A stretch of DNA of 15,806 nt. It comes from Gammaproteobacteria bacterium (lineage in GTDB: Bacteria > Pseudomonadota > Gammaproteobacteria > Enterobacterales > Alteromonadaceae). Within the stretch, counting starts at the first letter, position 1, and each line of letters opens with the position of its first letter. The position numbers and the translations under genes were made by a program. Below, one piece after another: positions 1-6,906 of this stretch. A model generated the notes under the pieces. It was given only the letters and a program-made list of their open reading frames with translations, was not told the DNA's origin and did no database searches. The stretch spans positions 1-15,806 of the forward strand of contig JAMCWV010000226.1 of NCBI GenBank assembly GCA_023481025.1. The letters are read 5' to 3'.

Positions 1-109
1 ATCGACTTTGAATCTTATGCTGATATTTCTTAACTAAAATATCAAATGCACGTTGATCGCCTTGCTGAACCCTTTCAACCAGCTGTTGATCGATTTCCTG
101 TTCGCTCAT
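1..109 (-). CDS. rpoE: RNA polymerase sigma-E factor (RpoE), N-terminal fragment
   Basis: Only the first 36 codons are present; the gene runs off the left edge of the window. The reverse strand reads MSEQEIDQQLVERVQQGDQ and then AFDILVKKYQHKI, which closely matches the start of gammaproteobacterial RpoE, including the opening of the sigma-70 region 2 helix. RpoE is the extracytoplasmic-function sigma factor that directs the response to misfolded outer-membrane proteins and LPS defects. A purine-rich GGAGAG lies upstream of the ATG. Divergence from nadB is the arrangement known from E. coli and relatives. Its usual partners rseA and rseB would lie outside the window and cannot be checked. Confidence 0.9.
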   Translation of the reverse strand, partial: MSEQEIDQQLVERVQQGDQRAFDILVKKYQHKIQSR

Positions 110-187
110 TCGAGCCCACTCTCCACTACCCTTTGTCTGCTGTAACTTTCATTCTGCTACCAGCCGGGCCCGTTGTCATTATGTAAC

Positions 188-215
188 TCTAGACCAAGCT
201 TATTTTAAAAAGTTC
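188..215 (-). promoter_or_regulatory. Candidate sigma-E promoter of rpoE (autoregulation)
   Basis: On the minus strand a CGAACTT box (GAACTT core at 215-210) is followed after 16 bases by TCTAGA at 193-188. This resembles the sigma-E consensus of GGAACTT, about 16 bases, then TCTGA. It lies about 80 bases upstream of the rpoE start codon, and in E. coli rpoE is transcribed from a promoter recognised by its own product. The -35 element lacks one G and the -10 is TCTAG rather than TCTGA, so the call is moderate. Confidence 0.5.
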
Positions 216-230
216 GCAAATTGATAACAA
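202..230 (-). promoter_or_regulatory. Candidate sigma-70 promoter of rpoE, interleaved with the sigma-E site
   Basis: The minus strand shows TTGTTA (230-225) and TAAAAT (207-202) separated by 17 bases. That is a good housekeeping promoter in both boxes and spacing. Its -10 region lies inside the spacer of the proposed sigma-E promoter, so the two polymerase forms would compete for the same DNA. Confidence 0.4.
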
Positions 231-268
231 ACAAAGGTAAAATTCATAAAATAATTTCACTACGATAA

Positions 269-1885
269 ATGATCATGACTTCAGACGCTACGATTACCTG
301 CGATGTATTAGTGATTGGCAGTGGAGCTGCAGGGCTCTCGTTGGCTTTACAGCTCGCTCAAAACATGCGCGTGATTGTACTGAGTAAAGGCCCACTTGCC
401 GAGGGTTCCACTTACTATGCTCAAGGCGGAATCGCTGCGGTCTTCGATGAAAACGACAGCATTGAATCCCACGTTCAAGATACGTTAATTGCTGGCGCAG
501 GGCTTTGTGACAATGCGGTTGTTCGTTTCACTGCCGAACATGCTAAAGCCAGTTTAAACTGGCTGATTGATTTAGGCGTCGCCTTTGACCGTGAAGCCGA
601 CAGTGATGGTAACCAGCGTTTTCATCTCACCCGTGAAGGCGGACATAGCCATCGTCGTATTCTGCATGCAGCCGATGCGACTGGCCGCGCGGTTCAAAGC
701 ACCTTAACCTCACAGGCACTGAATCACCCCAACATTCAAGTGCTCGAACATTACAATGCGGTTGATCTTATCACCACGACGAATCCAGCAGGTGACGTTC
801 GCTGCATCGGTGCTTACGTGTGGAGTCGCCTCGATGGCAATGTTCATACGATTGGCGCTCGCTTCACCGCCCTGTGTACGGGGGGCGCAAGTAAGGTCTA
901 CCAATACACCTCAAATCCTGATGTTGCTAGTGGCGATGGCATCGCCATGGCATGGCGAGCAGGCTGTCGAGTCGCCAACATGGAATTCAACCAATTCCAT
1001 CCAACGTGTCTATTTCATCCAAAAGCCCATAACTTTTTGCTCACCGAAGCATTGCGAGGTGAAGGTGCCCTGTTAAAACGCCCTGACGGCTCGCGTTTCA
1101 TGCCTGACTTTCATCCAGATGCTGAATTAGCGCCACGCGACGTCGTTGCCCGTGCTATCGACTTTGAGATGAAACGTCTCGGTGCCGACTGTATGTATTT
1201 AGATATCTCGCATCAGCCCCAAGCATTTATTATGCAGCACTTTCCAACGATCTATGAAAAGTGCCTAAGCTTAGGGATCGACATATGTCGCGAGCCCATG
1301 CCGGTGGTTCCAGCGGCGCATTATACCTGTGGCGGCGTCATGACGAACCTGCAAGCGCAAACAGACATAGACAGCTTATACGCGATTGGTGAAGTGGCCT
1401 ACACTGGCCTCCATGGTGCCAACCGAATGGCAAGCAACTCATTGCTTGAGTGTGTCGTTTTTGCACGTGCGGCTGCAGCGGATATTCTCGCCAAGCTCGA
1501 ACAAATTGTATTACCCGCAGAGCTGCCAATTTGGGATGATAGTCAAGTGACTGACTCTGATGAAGAAGTTGTGATTCAGCACAACTGGCATGAGTTGCGC
1601 CTGTTTATGTGGGACTATGTCGGGATTGTTCGCACCAGCAAGCGGCTTGAACGAGCGCTGCGCCGCGTTGAGCTCTTACAGCAAGAAATTCATGACTATT
1701 ACGCCAACTTCCGAGTCAGTAATAATTTACTCGAGCTACGTAATCTGGCGCAGGTCGCCGAATTGATTATACGCAGTGCGATGCAACGGCGCGAAAGCCG
1801 CGGTTTGCACTATACGTTGGATTATCCGGACACAGCGCCCGACTCGGTGGCAACTGTTTTAACACCCGAGCGGAAACCCAAATAA
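269..1885 (+). CDS. nadB: L-aspartate oxidase (NadB)
   Basis: NadB oxidises L-aspartate to iminoaspartate with FAD, the first step of de novo NAD synthesis; NadA, not in this window, condenses the product to quinolinate. The 538 residues match the roughly 540 of the E. coli enzyme. The FAD-binding GSGAAG is at residues 17-22, followed by the family signatures [41 protein letters not shown] and [10 protein letters not shown], then a helical C-terminal domain. Two ATGs compete (269 and 275), and no clear Shine-Dalgarno sequence precedes either, only an A/T-rich leader. I kept the first; the difference is two residues. The gene diverges from rpoE and converges on ygfX with only 15 bases between stop codons. 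Confidence 0.97.
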   Translation: MIMTSDATITCDVLVIGSGAAGLSLALQLAQNMRVIVLSKGPLAEGSTYYAQGGIAAVFDENDSIESHVQDTLIAGAGLCDNAVVRFTAEHAKASLNWLIDLGVAFDREADSDGNQRFHLTREGGHSHRRILHAADATGRAVQSTLTSQALNHPNIQVLEHYNAVDLITTTNPAGDVRCIGAYVWSRLDGNVHTIGARFTALCTGGASKVYQYTSNPDVASGDGIAMAWRAGCRVANMEFNQFHPTCLFHPKAHNFLLTEALRGEGALLKRPDGSRFMPDFHPDAELAPRDVVARAIDFEMKRLGADCMYLDISHQPQAFIMQHFPTIYEKCLSLGIDICREPMPVVPAAHYTCGGVMTNLQAQTDIDSLYAIGEVAYTGLHGANRMASNSLLECVVFARAAAADILAKLEQIVLPAELPIWDDSQVTDSDEEVVIQHNWHELRLFMWDYVGIVRTSKRLERALRRVELLQQEIHDYYANFRVSNNLLELRNLAQVAELIIRSAMQRRESRGLHYTLDYPDTAPDSVATVLTPERKPK

Positions 1886-1890
1886 GCAGC

Positions 1891-1915
1891 GCGGCGGTCA
1901 CTATCGAACCGCCGC
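1891..1915. terminator. GC-rich hairpin between convergent nadB and ygfX, possible terminator
   Basis: GCGGCGGT at 1891-1898 pairs perfectly with ACCGCCGC at 1908-1915 around a 9-base loop. It sits just past the nadB stop and overlaps the last codons of ygfX. Neither strand has a proper T-run after the stem, so it may be a barrier between convergent genes rather than a canonical intrinsic terminator. Confidence 0.3.
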
Positions 1916-2311
1916 AAGATTGCCAGCGATGCGGCGCAACCTTGCGCGCTCAACGTCAGTAAAAGCGTCAAGCCACCAACACACATACTCCGGCTGGCGC
2001 CCTGCTGTGGCATACACTTGCAACACAGGATTTGAGCACAAACCAGTATACTGAGGCTGAGAAAGTTGACCACTAATCAGTCCGCGCTGGGGGCAGCGTA
2101 GCGTCACCTCTCCAAGCTCCGATATGTCTACTAGTTCCGGTTGTGGTGACAGCAACCACCATCGCAAGCAGAAAAACCAAGTAGCCAACACCAGTGCCGG
2201 CCAATGATAAACCAACGACACGCCGACGCTGAACAGCGATAACAACGCTAGGCCATGTGTCCAGTAACTTAGCCAACAAGAGCGCATTTGCGCAAATGTA
2301 TACACGTCCAT
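1901..2311 (-). CDS. ygfX: YgfX-family small membrane protein
   Basis: This 136-residue protein has the YgfX (CptA) layout. It has a short N-terminus, two adjacent hydrophobic segments at about residues 18-34 and 36-53, and a cytoplasmic beta-rich tail ending in a Trp-rich stretch (CWWLDAFTDVERARLRR, 111-127). E. coli YgfX has the same two helices and a similar WLAADSMDEAEWRDLRR ending. It was described as the toxin partner of SdhE, affecting cytoskeletal proteins, but that role is disputed and the family is often called uncharacterised. Start: AAGGAG lies 7 bases before the ATG. It follows sdhE by 54 bases on the same strand, the conserved pair. Family assignment is good; function is not settled. 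Confidence 0.8.
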   Translation of the reverse strand: MDVYTFAQMRSCWLSYWTHGLALLSLFSVGVSLVYHWPALVLATWFFCLRWWLLSPQPELVDISELGEVTLRCPQRGLISGQLSQPQYTGLCSNPVLQVYATAGRQPEYVCWWLDAFTDVERARLRRIAGNLAAVR

Positions 2312-2365
2312 GTTCGATCTCCTTGGCTATTCCTTAGCCTGTTACCGACGCATCCTAAGCAATCG

Positions 2366-2638
2366 TTAAACTTTCACCCGCTTCAACATTAGTTCAACCA
2401 TGGATGCCAACTCAGGATCTGGGCACTGTTGGTGCCCCATAAACCAAGCAAATAGATCCGGGTCGTCGCAGGTTAATAAACGACGGAACACAGCCTGCTG
2501 TTGTACGGTGAGTTGGTCGTAAGCTTCTTCTACGAATGGGGCAAACAGCACATCGAGCTCTAACATTCCGCGGCGACAAGCCCAACGCATTCGCCGTTTG
2601 TCTTTGAGCGCATCTTCCGATTGTTTCAGAAACTGCAT
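2366..2638 (-). CDS. sdhE: FAD assembly factor SdhE (YgfY)
   Basis: SdhE promotes covalent attachment of FAD to succinate dehydrogenase and fumarate reductase flavoprotein subunits. This small helical protein carries the essential RGxxE motif (RGMLE, residues 23-27, within WACRRGMLELD) and the conserved CDDPDLFAWFMGH block at 58-69. I chose the ATG at 2638 (90 residues) because AGAGGA sits 6 bases before it. The ATG at 2644 directly abuts that Shine-Dalgarno sequence and would add two residues. The N-terminus is about 10 residues longer than in E. coli. The gene is followed by ygfX and diverges from ygfZ, as in many gammaproteobacteria. Confidence 0.93.
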   Translation of the reverse strand: MQFLKQSEDALKDKRRMRWACRRGMLELDVLFAPFVEEAYDQLTVQQQAVFRRLLTCDDPDLFAWFMGHQQCPDPELASMVELMLKRVKV

Positions 2639-2675
2639 AATCATTCCTCTGTCGATGAAATACTCCTATGCGCTG

Positions 2676-2684
2676 ATTTTAACA
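2676..2684 (-). promoter_or_regulatory. Candidate extended -10 promoter for sdhE-ygfX
   Basis: The minus strand reads TGTTAAAAT, an extended -10 element (TGnTAAAAT) about 40 bases upstream of the sdhE start. No convincing -35 hexamer lies 16-18 bases further upstream, which is tolerated by extended -10 promoters. Confidence 0.35.
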
Positions 2685-2747
2685 GACTCAACCTTCGTGG
2701 TAATCTTTATTGTGACTTGAAAAAAGTATTTACTGTCCCCATACCCA

Positions 2748-2760
2748 TACTTAGTAAGTA
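2748..2760. repeat. Perfect 13-bp palindrome upstream of ygfZ
   Basis: TACTTA-G-TAAGTA is a perfect dyad ending about 11 bases before the ygfZ ribosome binding site. A related TATTTACT at 2727-2734 can pair with AGTAAGTA at 2753-2760 with one mismatch. It could be an operator or a 5' UTR hairpin; no function can be assigned. Confidence 0.3.
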
Positions 2761-2783
2761 TTTTCGCCATTGGAGAGGTATTT

Positions 2784-3725
2784 GTGTCAAATTTTCTTCC
2801 GCGTGTTCTCACCCACGCTCAACCCAGCACAATCGTAGAGCTTCAAGATTATGGCCTCATCCATGTTGCCGGTCCCGATGCCGACAAATTTCTCCAAGGC
2901 CAACTCACCTGTGATCTAAATGAACTGCAACAGGATAACTGGTTATTTGGCGGACATTGCGACGCAAAAGGTAAGCTATGGAGTGTTTTTCGTGCGCTTC
3001 GCAGTGAACAAGGCGTTTATATGCTGCAACCGACTGCAACAATCGGTGCAAGTTTGGCACAGCTGCAAAAGTTTGGCGTGTTCAATAAAGTTGAAATTAC
3101 CGACGGGACTTCGCTACATCGCTATCTACTTGTCATTGGCGCTGATGCCAGCGAACAAGTCAGTGCAATTACCGGTGTTGAACCGACTCAAGATCACGAG
3201 CATGTGAACGACCTCCATGTATTAAAGCTAACTGACCATGCTTATCTACTTATTTTACCTGTCAGTTTCAAGCTCCATTGCCCACTGGCAACTCAACCCT
3301 GGTGGCAAGCATTACACATTGAGCAAGGTTGGCCTTGGTTAAGCAGTGAACACCAAGGCGAATTCGTGCCACAAATGGTGAACCTCGATAAAATCGGTGG
3401 CATTAACTTTAAAAAAGGTTGTTATATTGGCCAAGAAACCGTAGCGCGTATGCACTACAAAGGTCAAAACAAACGTCGCCTCGTGCACCTCGAAGGCCAC
3501 GCAGATTCGTTACCGACACCAAGTGACCAACTGGAAGTCCAGATGGGCGAAAATTGGCGTCGTGCGGGTGCAGTTATCAGCGCAGTGCGTTATGATAACC
3601 AAGTCGTTGCAATTCAAGCAGTGCTTCCAGATGACCTGGAACCGACTGCACAATTGCGCATCAAGGGGCAGGAATCTAGTTCATTTACCCCTTACTCACA
3701 CACTGATGAAAACGGAACTAAATAA
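2784..3725 (+). CDS. ygfZ: tRNA-modifying/Fe-S maintenance protein YgfZ (folate-binding)
   Basis: YgfZ is a tetrahydrofolate-binding protein related to the T-protein of the glycine cleavage system. It supports certain Fe-S enzymes, including the tRNA methylthiotransferase MiaB. The 313-residue product has the diagnostic KGCYIGQE motif at 211-218 with the conserved Cys213, preceded by FVPQMVNLDKIGGINFKKG, and an N-terminal GPDADKFLQGQLTCD block at about 30-44. Start is GTG at 2784, supported by GGAGAGG (2772-2778) five bases upstream; no ATG is better placed. Its stop shares one base with the start of the slyD gene (TAATG), so the two are probably translated together. Confidence 0.95.
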   Translation: MSNFLPRVLTHAQPSTIVELQDYGLIHVAGPDADKFLQGQLTCDLNELQQDNWLFGGHCDAKGKLWSVFRALRSEQGVYMLQPTATIGASLAQLQKFGVFNKVEITDGTSLHRYLLVIGADASEQVSAITGVEPTQDHEHVNDLHVLKLTDHAYLLILPVSFKLHCPLATQPWWQALHIEQGWPWLSSEHQGEFVPQMVNLDKIGGINFKKGCYIGQETVARMHYKGQNKRRLVHLEGHADSLPTPSDQLEVQMGENWRRAGAVISAVRYDNQVVAIQAVLPDDLEPTAQLRIKGQESSSFTPYSHTDENGTK

Positions 3726-4210
3726 TGAGTCATACCATTAGTCAAGATAAAGCAGTTACGATCCACTACGTTGTCAAAAATGGCGACGGTGTCACTTTAG
3801 ATCAGTCTGCTGAAGAACGTCCATTAGCGTTTATTTTCGGTCGCGGCATGTTAATTCCAGGGTTAGAAAAAGCTCTGGAAGGCAAAACCGCTGGCGAAGA
3901 GCTGAGCGCAGAAATCCCTGCGGCTGACGCGTATGGCGAGCGTCATGACGGTTTGGTGCAAACAGTTCCTCGTAACCTGTTCGGTGACCAAGAAGTCAAC
4001 CCTGGTATGCAATTCCGCGCAAGCACCGACAATGGCGAACAGTCTGTCATGATTATCGAAGTCACTGACACTGAAGTCACAGTCGACGGTAACCACCCAT
4101 TAGCGGGTGTTGACCTGAGCTTCGAGGTGAAGGTTGTTGACGTTCGTGATGCGACTGCCGAAGAATTATCACACGGTCACGTCCACGGTCCAGGCGGCGT
4201 TGAGCACTAA
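3725..4210 (+). CDS. slyD: SlyD-type FKBP peptidyl-prolyl cis-trans isomerase
   Basis: The 161-residue protein is an FKBP with an inserted chaperone (insert-in-flap) domain. The FKBP part spans roughly 1-70 and 128-145, including GRGMLIPGLEKALEG and AYGERHDGLVQTVPR; the insert lies at about 72-125 and ends in the SlyD signature VDGNHPLAG. It should catalyse prolyl isomerisation and act as a folding chaperone in the cytoplasm. After the SlyD-like HGHVHG (150-155), the long His/Cys-rich metal tail of E. coli SlyD (196 residues) is missing; only GPGGVEH remains. Nickel delivery to hydrogenase is therefore unlikely. The start codon overlaps the ygfZ stop. FkpB is the alternative, but the sequence fits SlyD better. 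Confidence 0.88.
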   Translation: MSHTISQDKAVTIHYVVKNGDGVTLDQSAEERPLAFIFGRGMLIPGLEKALEGKTAGEELSAEIPAADAYGERHDGLVQTVPRNLFGDQEVNPGMQFRASTDNGEQSVMIIEVTDTEVTVDGNHPLAGVDLSFEVKVVDVRDATAEELSHGHVHGPGGVEH

Positions 4211-4254
4211 GCAATATAGTGCAACCAAGCGGTGAAACGCTTCAACATTCCTGC

Positions 4255-4284
4255 AAAATGCCCTCACTTTCGAGGGCATTTTTT
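4255..4284 (+). terminator. Intrinsic terminator of ygfZ-slyD
   Basis: AAAATGCCCTC at 4255-4265 pairs perfectly over 11 bp with GAGGGCATTTT at 4272-4282 around a 6-base loop, with a run of six T from 4279 to 4284. It lies 44 bases after the slyD stop. Confidence 0.9.
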
Positions 4285-4297
4285 ATGTCGAAATATT

Positions 4298-4326
4298 TAC
4301 TGACATATCTCTAGTTGGTGTCAGTA
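4298..4326. promoter_or_regulatory. Inverted repeat, candidate operator of the EAL gene
   Basis: TACTGACA (4298-4305) and TGTCAGTA (4319-4326) are perfect inverted copies with a 13-base spacer, so the half-sites are 21 bp (two helical turns) apart. The right half-site overlaps the proposed -35 box. That geometry suits a dimeric repressor or activator. A hairpin is possible but no T-run follows. Confidence 0.4.
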
Positions 4327-4344
4327 CCAAATTCAGTCTATATT
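4315..4344 (+). promoter_or_regulatory. Candidate sigma-70 promoter of the EAL gene
   Basis: TTGGTG (4315-4320) and TATATT (4339-4344) are separated by 18 bases, about 100 bases upstream of the preferred start codon. The site lies downstream of the slyD terminator, so the EAL gene probably has its own transcript. Confidence 0.4.
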
Positions 4345-4439
4345 AAGAACAGCGTTAAATACTTGGCATGCATCTTGTTCGTTGCTGTCGACCGAACACA
4401 GGGTGAATAGCCGACTGAAAACGGAATTTTCGACTAGGA

Positions 4440-4444
4440 AAGGA
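4440..4444 (+). promoter_or_regulatory. Ribosome binding site deciding the EAL-protein start
   Basis: AAGGA, within the longer AGGAAAGGA, lies six bases before the ATG at 4451. An in-frame TTG at 4382 would add 23 residues outside the EAL fold and has no comparable site, so the ATG is preferred. Confidence 0.6.
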
Positions 4445-4450
4445 TACGCG

Positions 4451-5275
4451 ATGAAAAGGTCACCGACCACGCCGTTCGCTGATAATGTTGTTGCACTCCC
4501 GCAAACAACTGCTCGCCTTTCTGAACATTTGTTAAGAGAGCAGTTTTCGGCTGCGTTACAACCACGAATCGACTTACATTCAAAATTACTCTGTGGTTTT
4601 GAAGTATTCGCCCGCTGGCTGCATCCCCAATATGGCTATATTGCCCCTTCTCAGTTCATTCACATCGCCGAAAAACAAGCACTAATCGACCAGCTCACGC
4701 TCCATGTGGTTGAACAAGGCCTCTCAATTTTTCAGCACTATAACCAGCAACATAACCTGAAACTCTCAGTGAATATTAGTCCTGAATCTTTTTCTCATCC
4801 GGACTTCTTTGTCGCATTACATCTGCTGTGTGAGCGTTATCAGACCAAACCGAACGATATTATTCTCGACTTTTCTGAAACTGTCGTGCGTGATGACTTT
4901 GCTAAATTCTCACCGTTACTGAATGAAAGTCATCAACACGGTTTTTTAATGGCGCTCGACGACTTTGGGGTTGCTGAATCAACCGCGATTGATATTCAAC
5001 GTATGGAAATATACGAACTCAAGCTCGACCATAGCATCGTCAATTATCTCACTGAATCAAAAGAGGCGCGTGATTTAGCTCAGGCTGCGATTAAAATTGC
5101 CAACACGCTCGGTGCTTTAGTCACCGCCGAATGCATCGAAAACGAGGCCACGTTGCAACAGGCCATTAACCTTGGTTGCGACATCGCTCAGGGTTATTAC
5201 GTCGGCCCGCCAATGTTTGCACAAGAACTCCAGCAGTGGTTCGACGATTACCAAAAAGATCTCTTCGACTATTAA
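4451..5275 (+). CDS. Stand-alone EAL-domain protein with degenerate active-site loops
   Basis: This is a 274-residue protein consisting almost entirely of one EAL domain (about 25-265), the c-di-GMP phosphodiesterase/receptor fold. No GGDEF, PAS, receiver or membrane segment is visible. Conserved positions are Glu51 in EVF (the EAL motif), Asn108 in NIS, Glu143, Asp170-Asp171, Lys191 in KLD, Glu227 in AECIE and Gln247 in the AQGYYVGPP block. Two deviations stand out. The usual LEITE is LDFSE, with Asp140 replacing a metal-binding Glu. The loop after DDFG, normally TGYSS, reads VAEST (174-178). Degenerate forms of that loop usually mean weak or absent hydrolysis, so it could be a c-di-GMP sensor or a regulatory protein. 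No known gene name fits. Confidence 0.88.
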   Translation: MKRSPTTPFADNVVALPQTTARLSEHLLREQFSAALQPRIDLHSKLLCGFEVFARWLHPQYGYIAPSQFIHIAEKQALIDQLTLHVVEQGLSIFQHYNQQHNLKLSVNISPESFSHPDFFVALHLLCERYQTKPNDIILDFSETVVRDDFAKFSPLLNESHQHGFLMALDDFGVAESTAIDIQRMEIYELKLDHSIVNYLTESKEARDLAQAAIKIANTLGALVTAECIENEATLQQAINLGCDIAQGYYVGPPMFAQELQQWFDDYQKDLFDY

Positions 5276-5304
5276 GCGCTGCCGTTTGATATACACTCGC
5301 ACAC

Positions 5305-5335
5305 AAAAAAGCCCGCTAATCGACATTGCGGGCTT
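5305..5335 (-). terminator. Intrinsic terminator of the lysS operon (possibly bidirectional)
   Basis: AAGCCCGC (5309-5316) pairs with GCGGGCTT (5328-5335) around an 11-base loop. Read on the minus strand, the stem runs into six T, a canonical terminator 22 bases beyond the lysS stop. On the plus strand only the looser TTATATTTTA follows, so it may also end the EAL transcript weakly. Confidence 0.85.
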
Positions 5336-5357
5336 ATATTTTAGTGCGACAGGACGT

Positions 5358-6872
5358 TTAATCTTGCTTGGTCGGGCGCATATGTGGGAACAACAGCACG
5401 TCACGAATCGACGGTGAGTCAGTTAACAACATCACCAAACGATCAATACCAATACCCTCACCTGCAGTCGGCGGTAAACCATACTCCAGTGCAGTCACAT
5501 AATCCGCATCATAGAACATGGCCTCAGCATCGCCCGCTTCTTTCTGCTCAACTTGGTCTTTGAAGCGCTGTGCTTGATCTTCAGCGTCATTCAACTCCGA
5601 GAAACCATTGGCGATTTCACGGCCACCCACGAAAAACTCAAAGCGGTCAGTCACAAACGGGTTGTCGTCGTTACGACGTGCCAACGGCGATACTTCTGCC
5701 GGGTACGCAGTAATAAAGGTCGGTTGGGACAGCTTGTGCTCTGCAGTTTCTTCAAAAATTTCGATCTGAATTTTGCCTAAGCCCCAGCTCTTCTGCACTT
5801 TAATACCAAGCTTTTCTGCATAGGCCGTTGCCTGTGCCAGGTCATTCATGGCATCTGCAGTTGTTTCTGGATTGTACTTCAAGATAGCGTCAAGCACGCT
5901 CATGCGCTCAAACGGTGCACCGAAATGGAACACTTCATCTTGATAAGGCACATCAGTGGTACCCAGCAACTCTAAACACAGACCACGGATCATTTCTTCG
6001 GTTAGATCCATTAAGTCGTGGTAATCCGCATAGCCCCAGTAGAACTCAAGCATGGTGAACTCAGGGTTATGGCGAGTCGAAAGTCCCTCGTTACGGAAGT
6101 TGCGGTTGATTTCAAAGACTTTCTCAAAACCGCCAACGACAAGCCGCTTCAGGTACAACTCCGGCGCAATTCGTAGATACAGATCCATGTCGAGGGCATT
6201 GTGATGCGTGATAAATGGCCGCGCGGACGCACCACCTGGAATGGTTTGCATCATTGGGGTTTCCACTTCAAGGAACGCCCGGTCGTTTAAGAAGCGACGA
6301 ATATAGTCAATTGCCTTACTGCGCATGATAAACGTATTGCGCGATTGCTGGTTCACAATCAAGTCTAAGTAGCGTTGGCGATAACGCATCTCTTGGTCAG
6401 CAAGACCATGAAACTTATCCGGTAACGGACGTAACGCTTTCGTCAATAAACGAATATCGTCCACCTGCACGGTGAGTTCGCCGGTTTTAGTGATAAACAA
6501 CGTGCCACTGGCCGCGACGATATCACCCAAATCCCACTTTTTGAAACCGTCGTTGTAGACACCTTCTGGCAGATTATCACGGGCAACATAGACCTGAATC
6601 TGGCCGCTCATGTCTTGCAACGTTGCGAAACTCGCCTTGCCCATAATCCGACGAAGCATCATGCGGCCGGCAATATTCACCCGAACGCCTTCGGCAACTA
6701 GTGCCTCGCCTTCTTTCTCACCATGTGCGGCATGCAACTCTGCCGCGAGACTGTCGCGACGAAAATCATTTGGAAACGGGTTACCCGCTTCACGCAGCTG
6801 TTTTAATTTCTGTTTACGCTCACGGATCTGTTGATTCAAATCTTGGGCTTCTGGCTGCTGTTTATCAGTCAT
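5358..6872 (-). CDS. lysS: Lysyl-tRNA synthetase (class II)
   Basis: The enzyme charges tRNA-Lys with lysine; the 504 residues match E. coli LysS (505). An N-terminal anticodon-binding OB fold begins near residue 64 ([20 protein letters not shown]). Class II motif 1 is around 199-220 ([20 protein letters not shown]), motif 2 at about 257-280 ([20 protein letters not shown]) and motif 3 at the C-terminus ([20 protein letters not shown] then LLFPHMRP). The start is supported by GAGGAA seven bases before the ATG. It lies 34 bases after prfB, the last gene of the xerD-recJ-prfB-lysS run and the same prfB-lysS pair as in E. coli. Nothing unusual is seen. Confidence 0.98.
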   Translation of the reverse strand: MTDKQQPEAQDLNQQIRERKQKLKQLREAGNPFPNDFRRDSLAAELHAAHGEKEGEALVAEGVRVNIAGRMMLRRIMGKASFATLQDMSGQIQVYVARDNLPEGVYNDGFKKWDLGDIVAASGTLFITKTGELTVQVDDIRLLTKALRPLPDKFHGLADQEMRYRQRYLDLIVNQQSRNTFIMRSKAIDYIRRFLNDRAFLEVETPMMQTIPGGASARPFITHHNALDMDLYLRIAPELYLKRLVVGGFEKVFEINRNFRNEGLSTRHNPEFTMLEFYWGYADYHDLMDLTEEMIRGLCLELLGTTDVPYQDEVFHFGAPFERMSVLDAILKYNPETTADAMNDLAQATAYAEKLGIKVQKSWGLGKIQIEIFEETAEHKLSQPTFITAYPAEVSPLARRNDDNPFVTDRFEFFVGGREIANGFSELNDAEDQAQRFKDQVEQKEAGDAEAMFYDADYVTALEYGLPPTAGEGIGIDRLVMLLTDSPSIRDVLLFPHMRPTKQD

Positions 6873-6906
6873 AGGTGTTCCTCAATTTCATTGCTTCGTG
6901 GCGTAA

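Noticed and set aside
221..252. A sigma-70 promoter for nadB (TTGATA with TCATAA or TAAAAT)
   Set aside because: Either the -10 is poor at 17-base spacing or the spacing is 20; too weak to list as a feature.
756..1076. Plus-strand open frame inside nadB
   Set aside because: An alternative frame of a clearly coding region with no protein-family resemblance.
4382..4450. TTG-initiated N-terminal extension of the EAL protein
   Set aside because: No ribosome binding site, while the ATG at 4451 has AAGGA at six bases.
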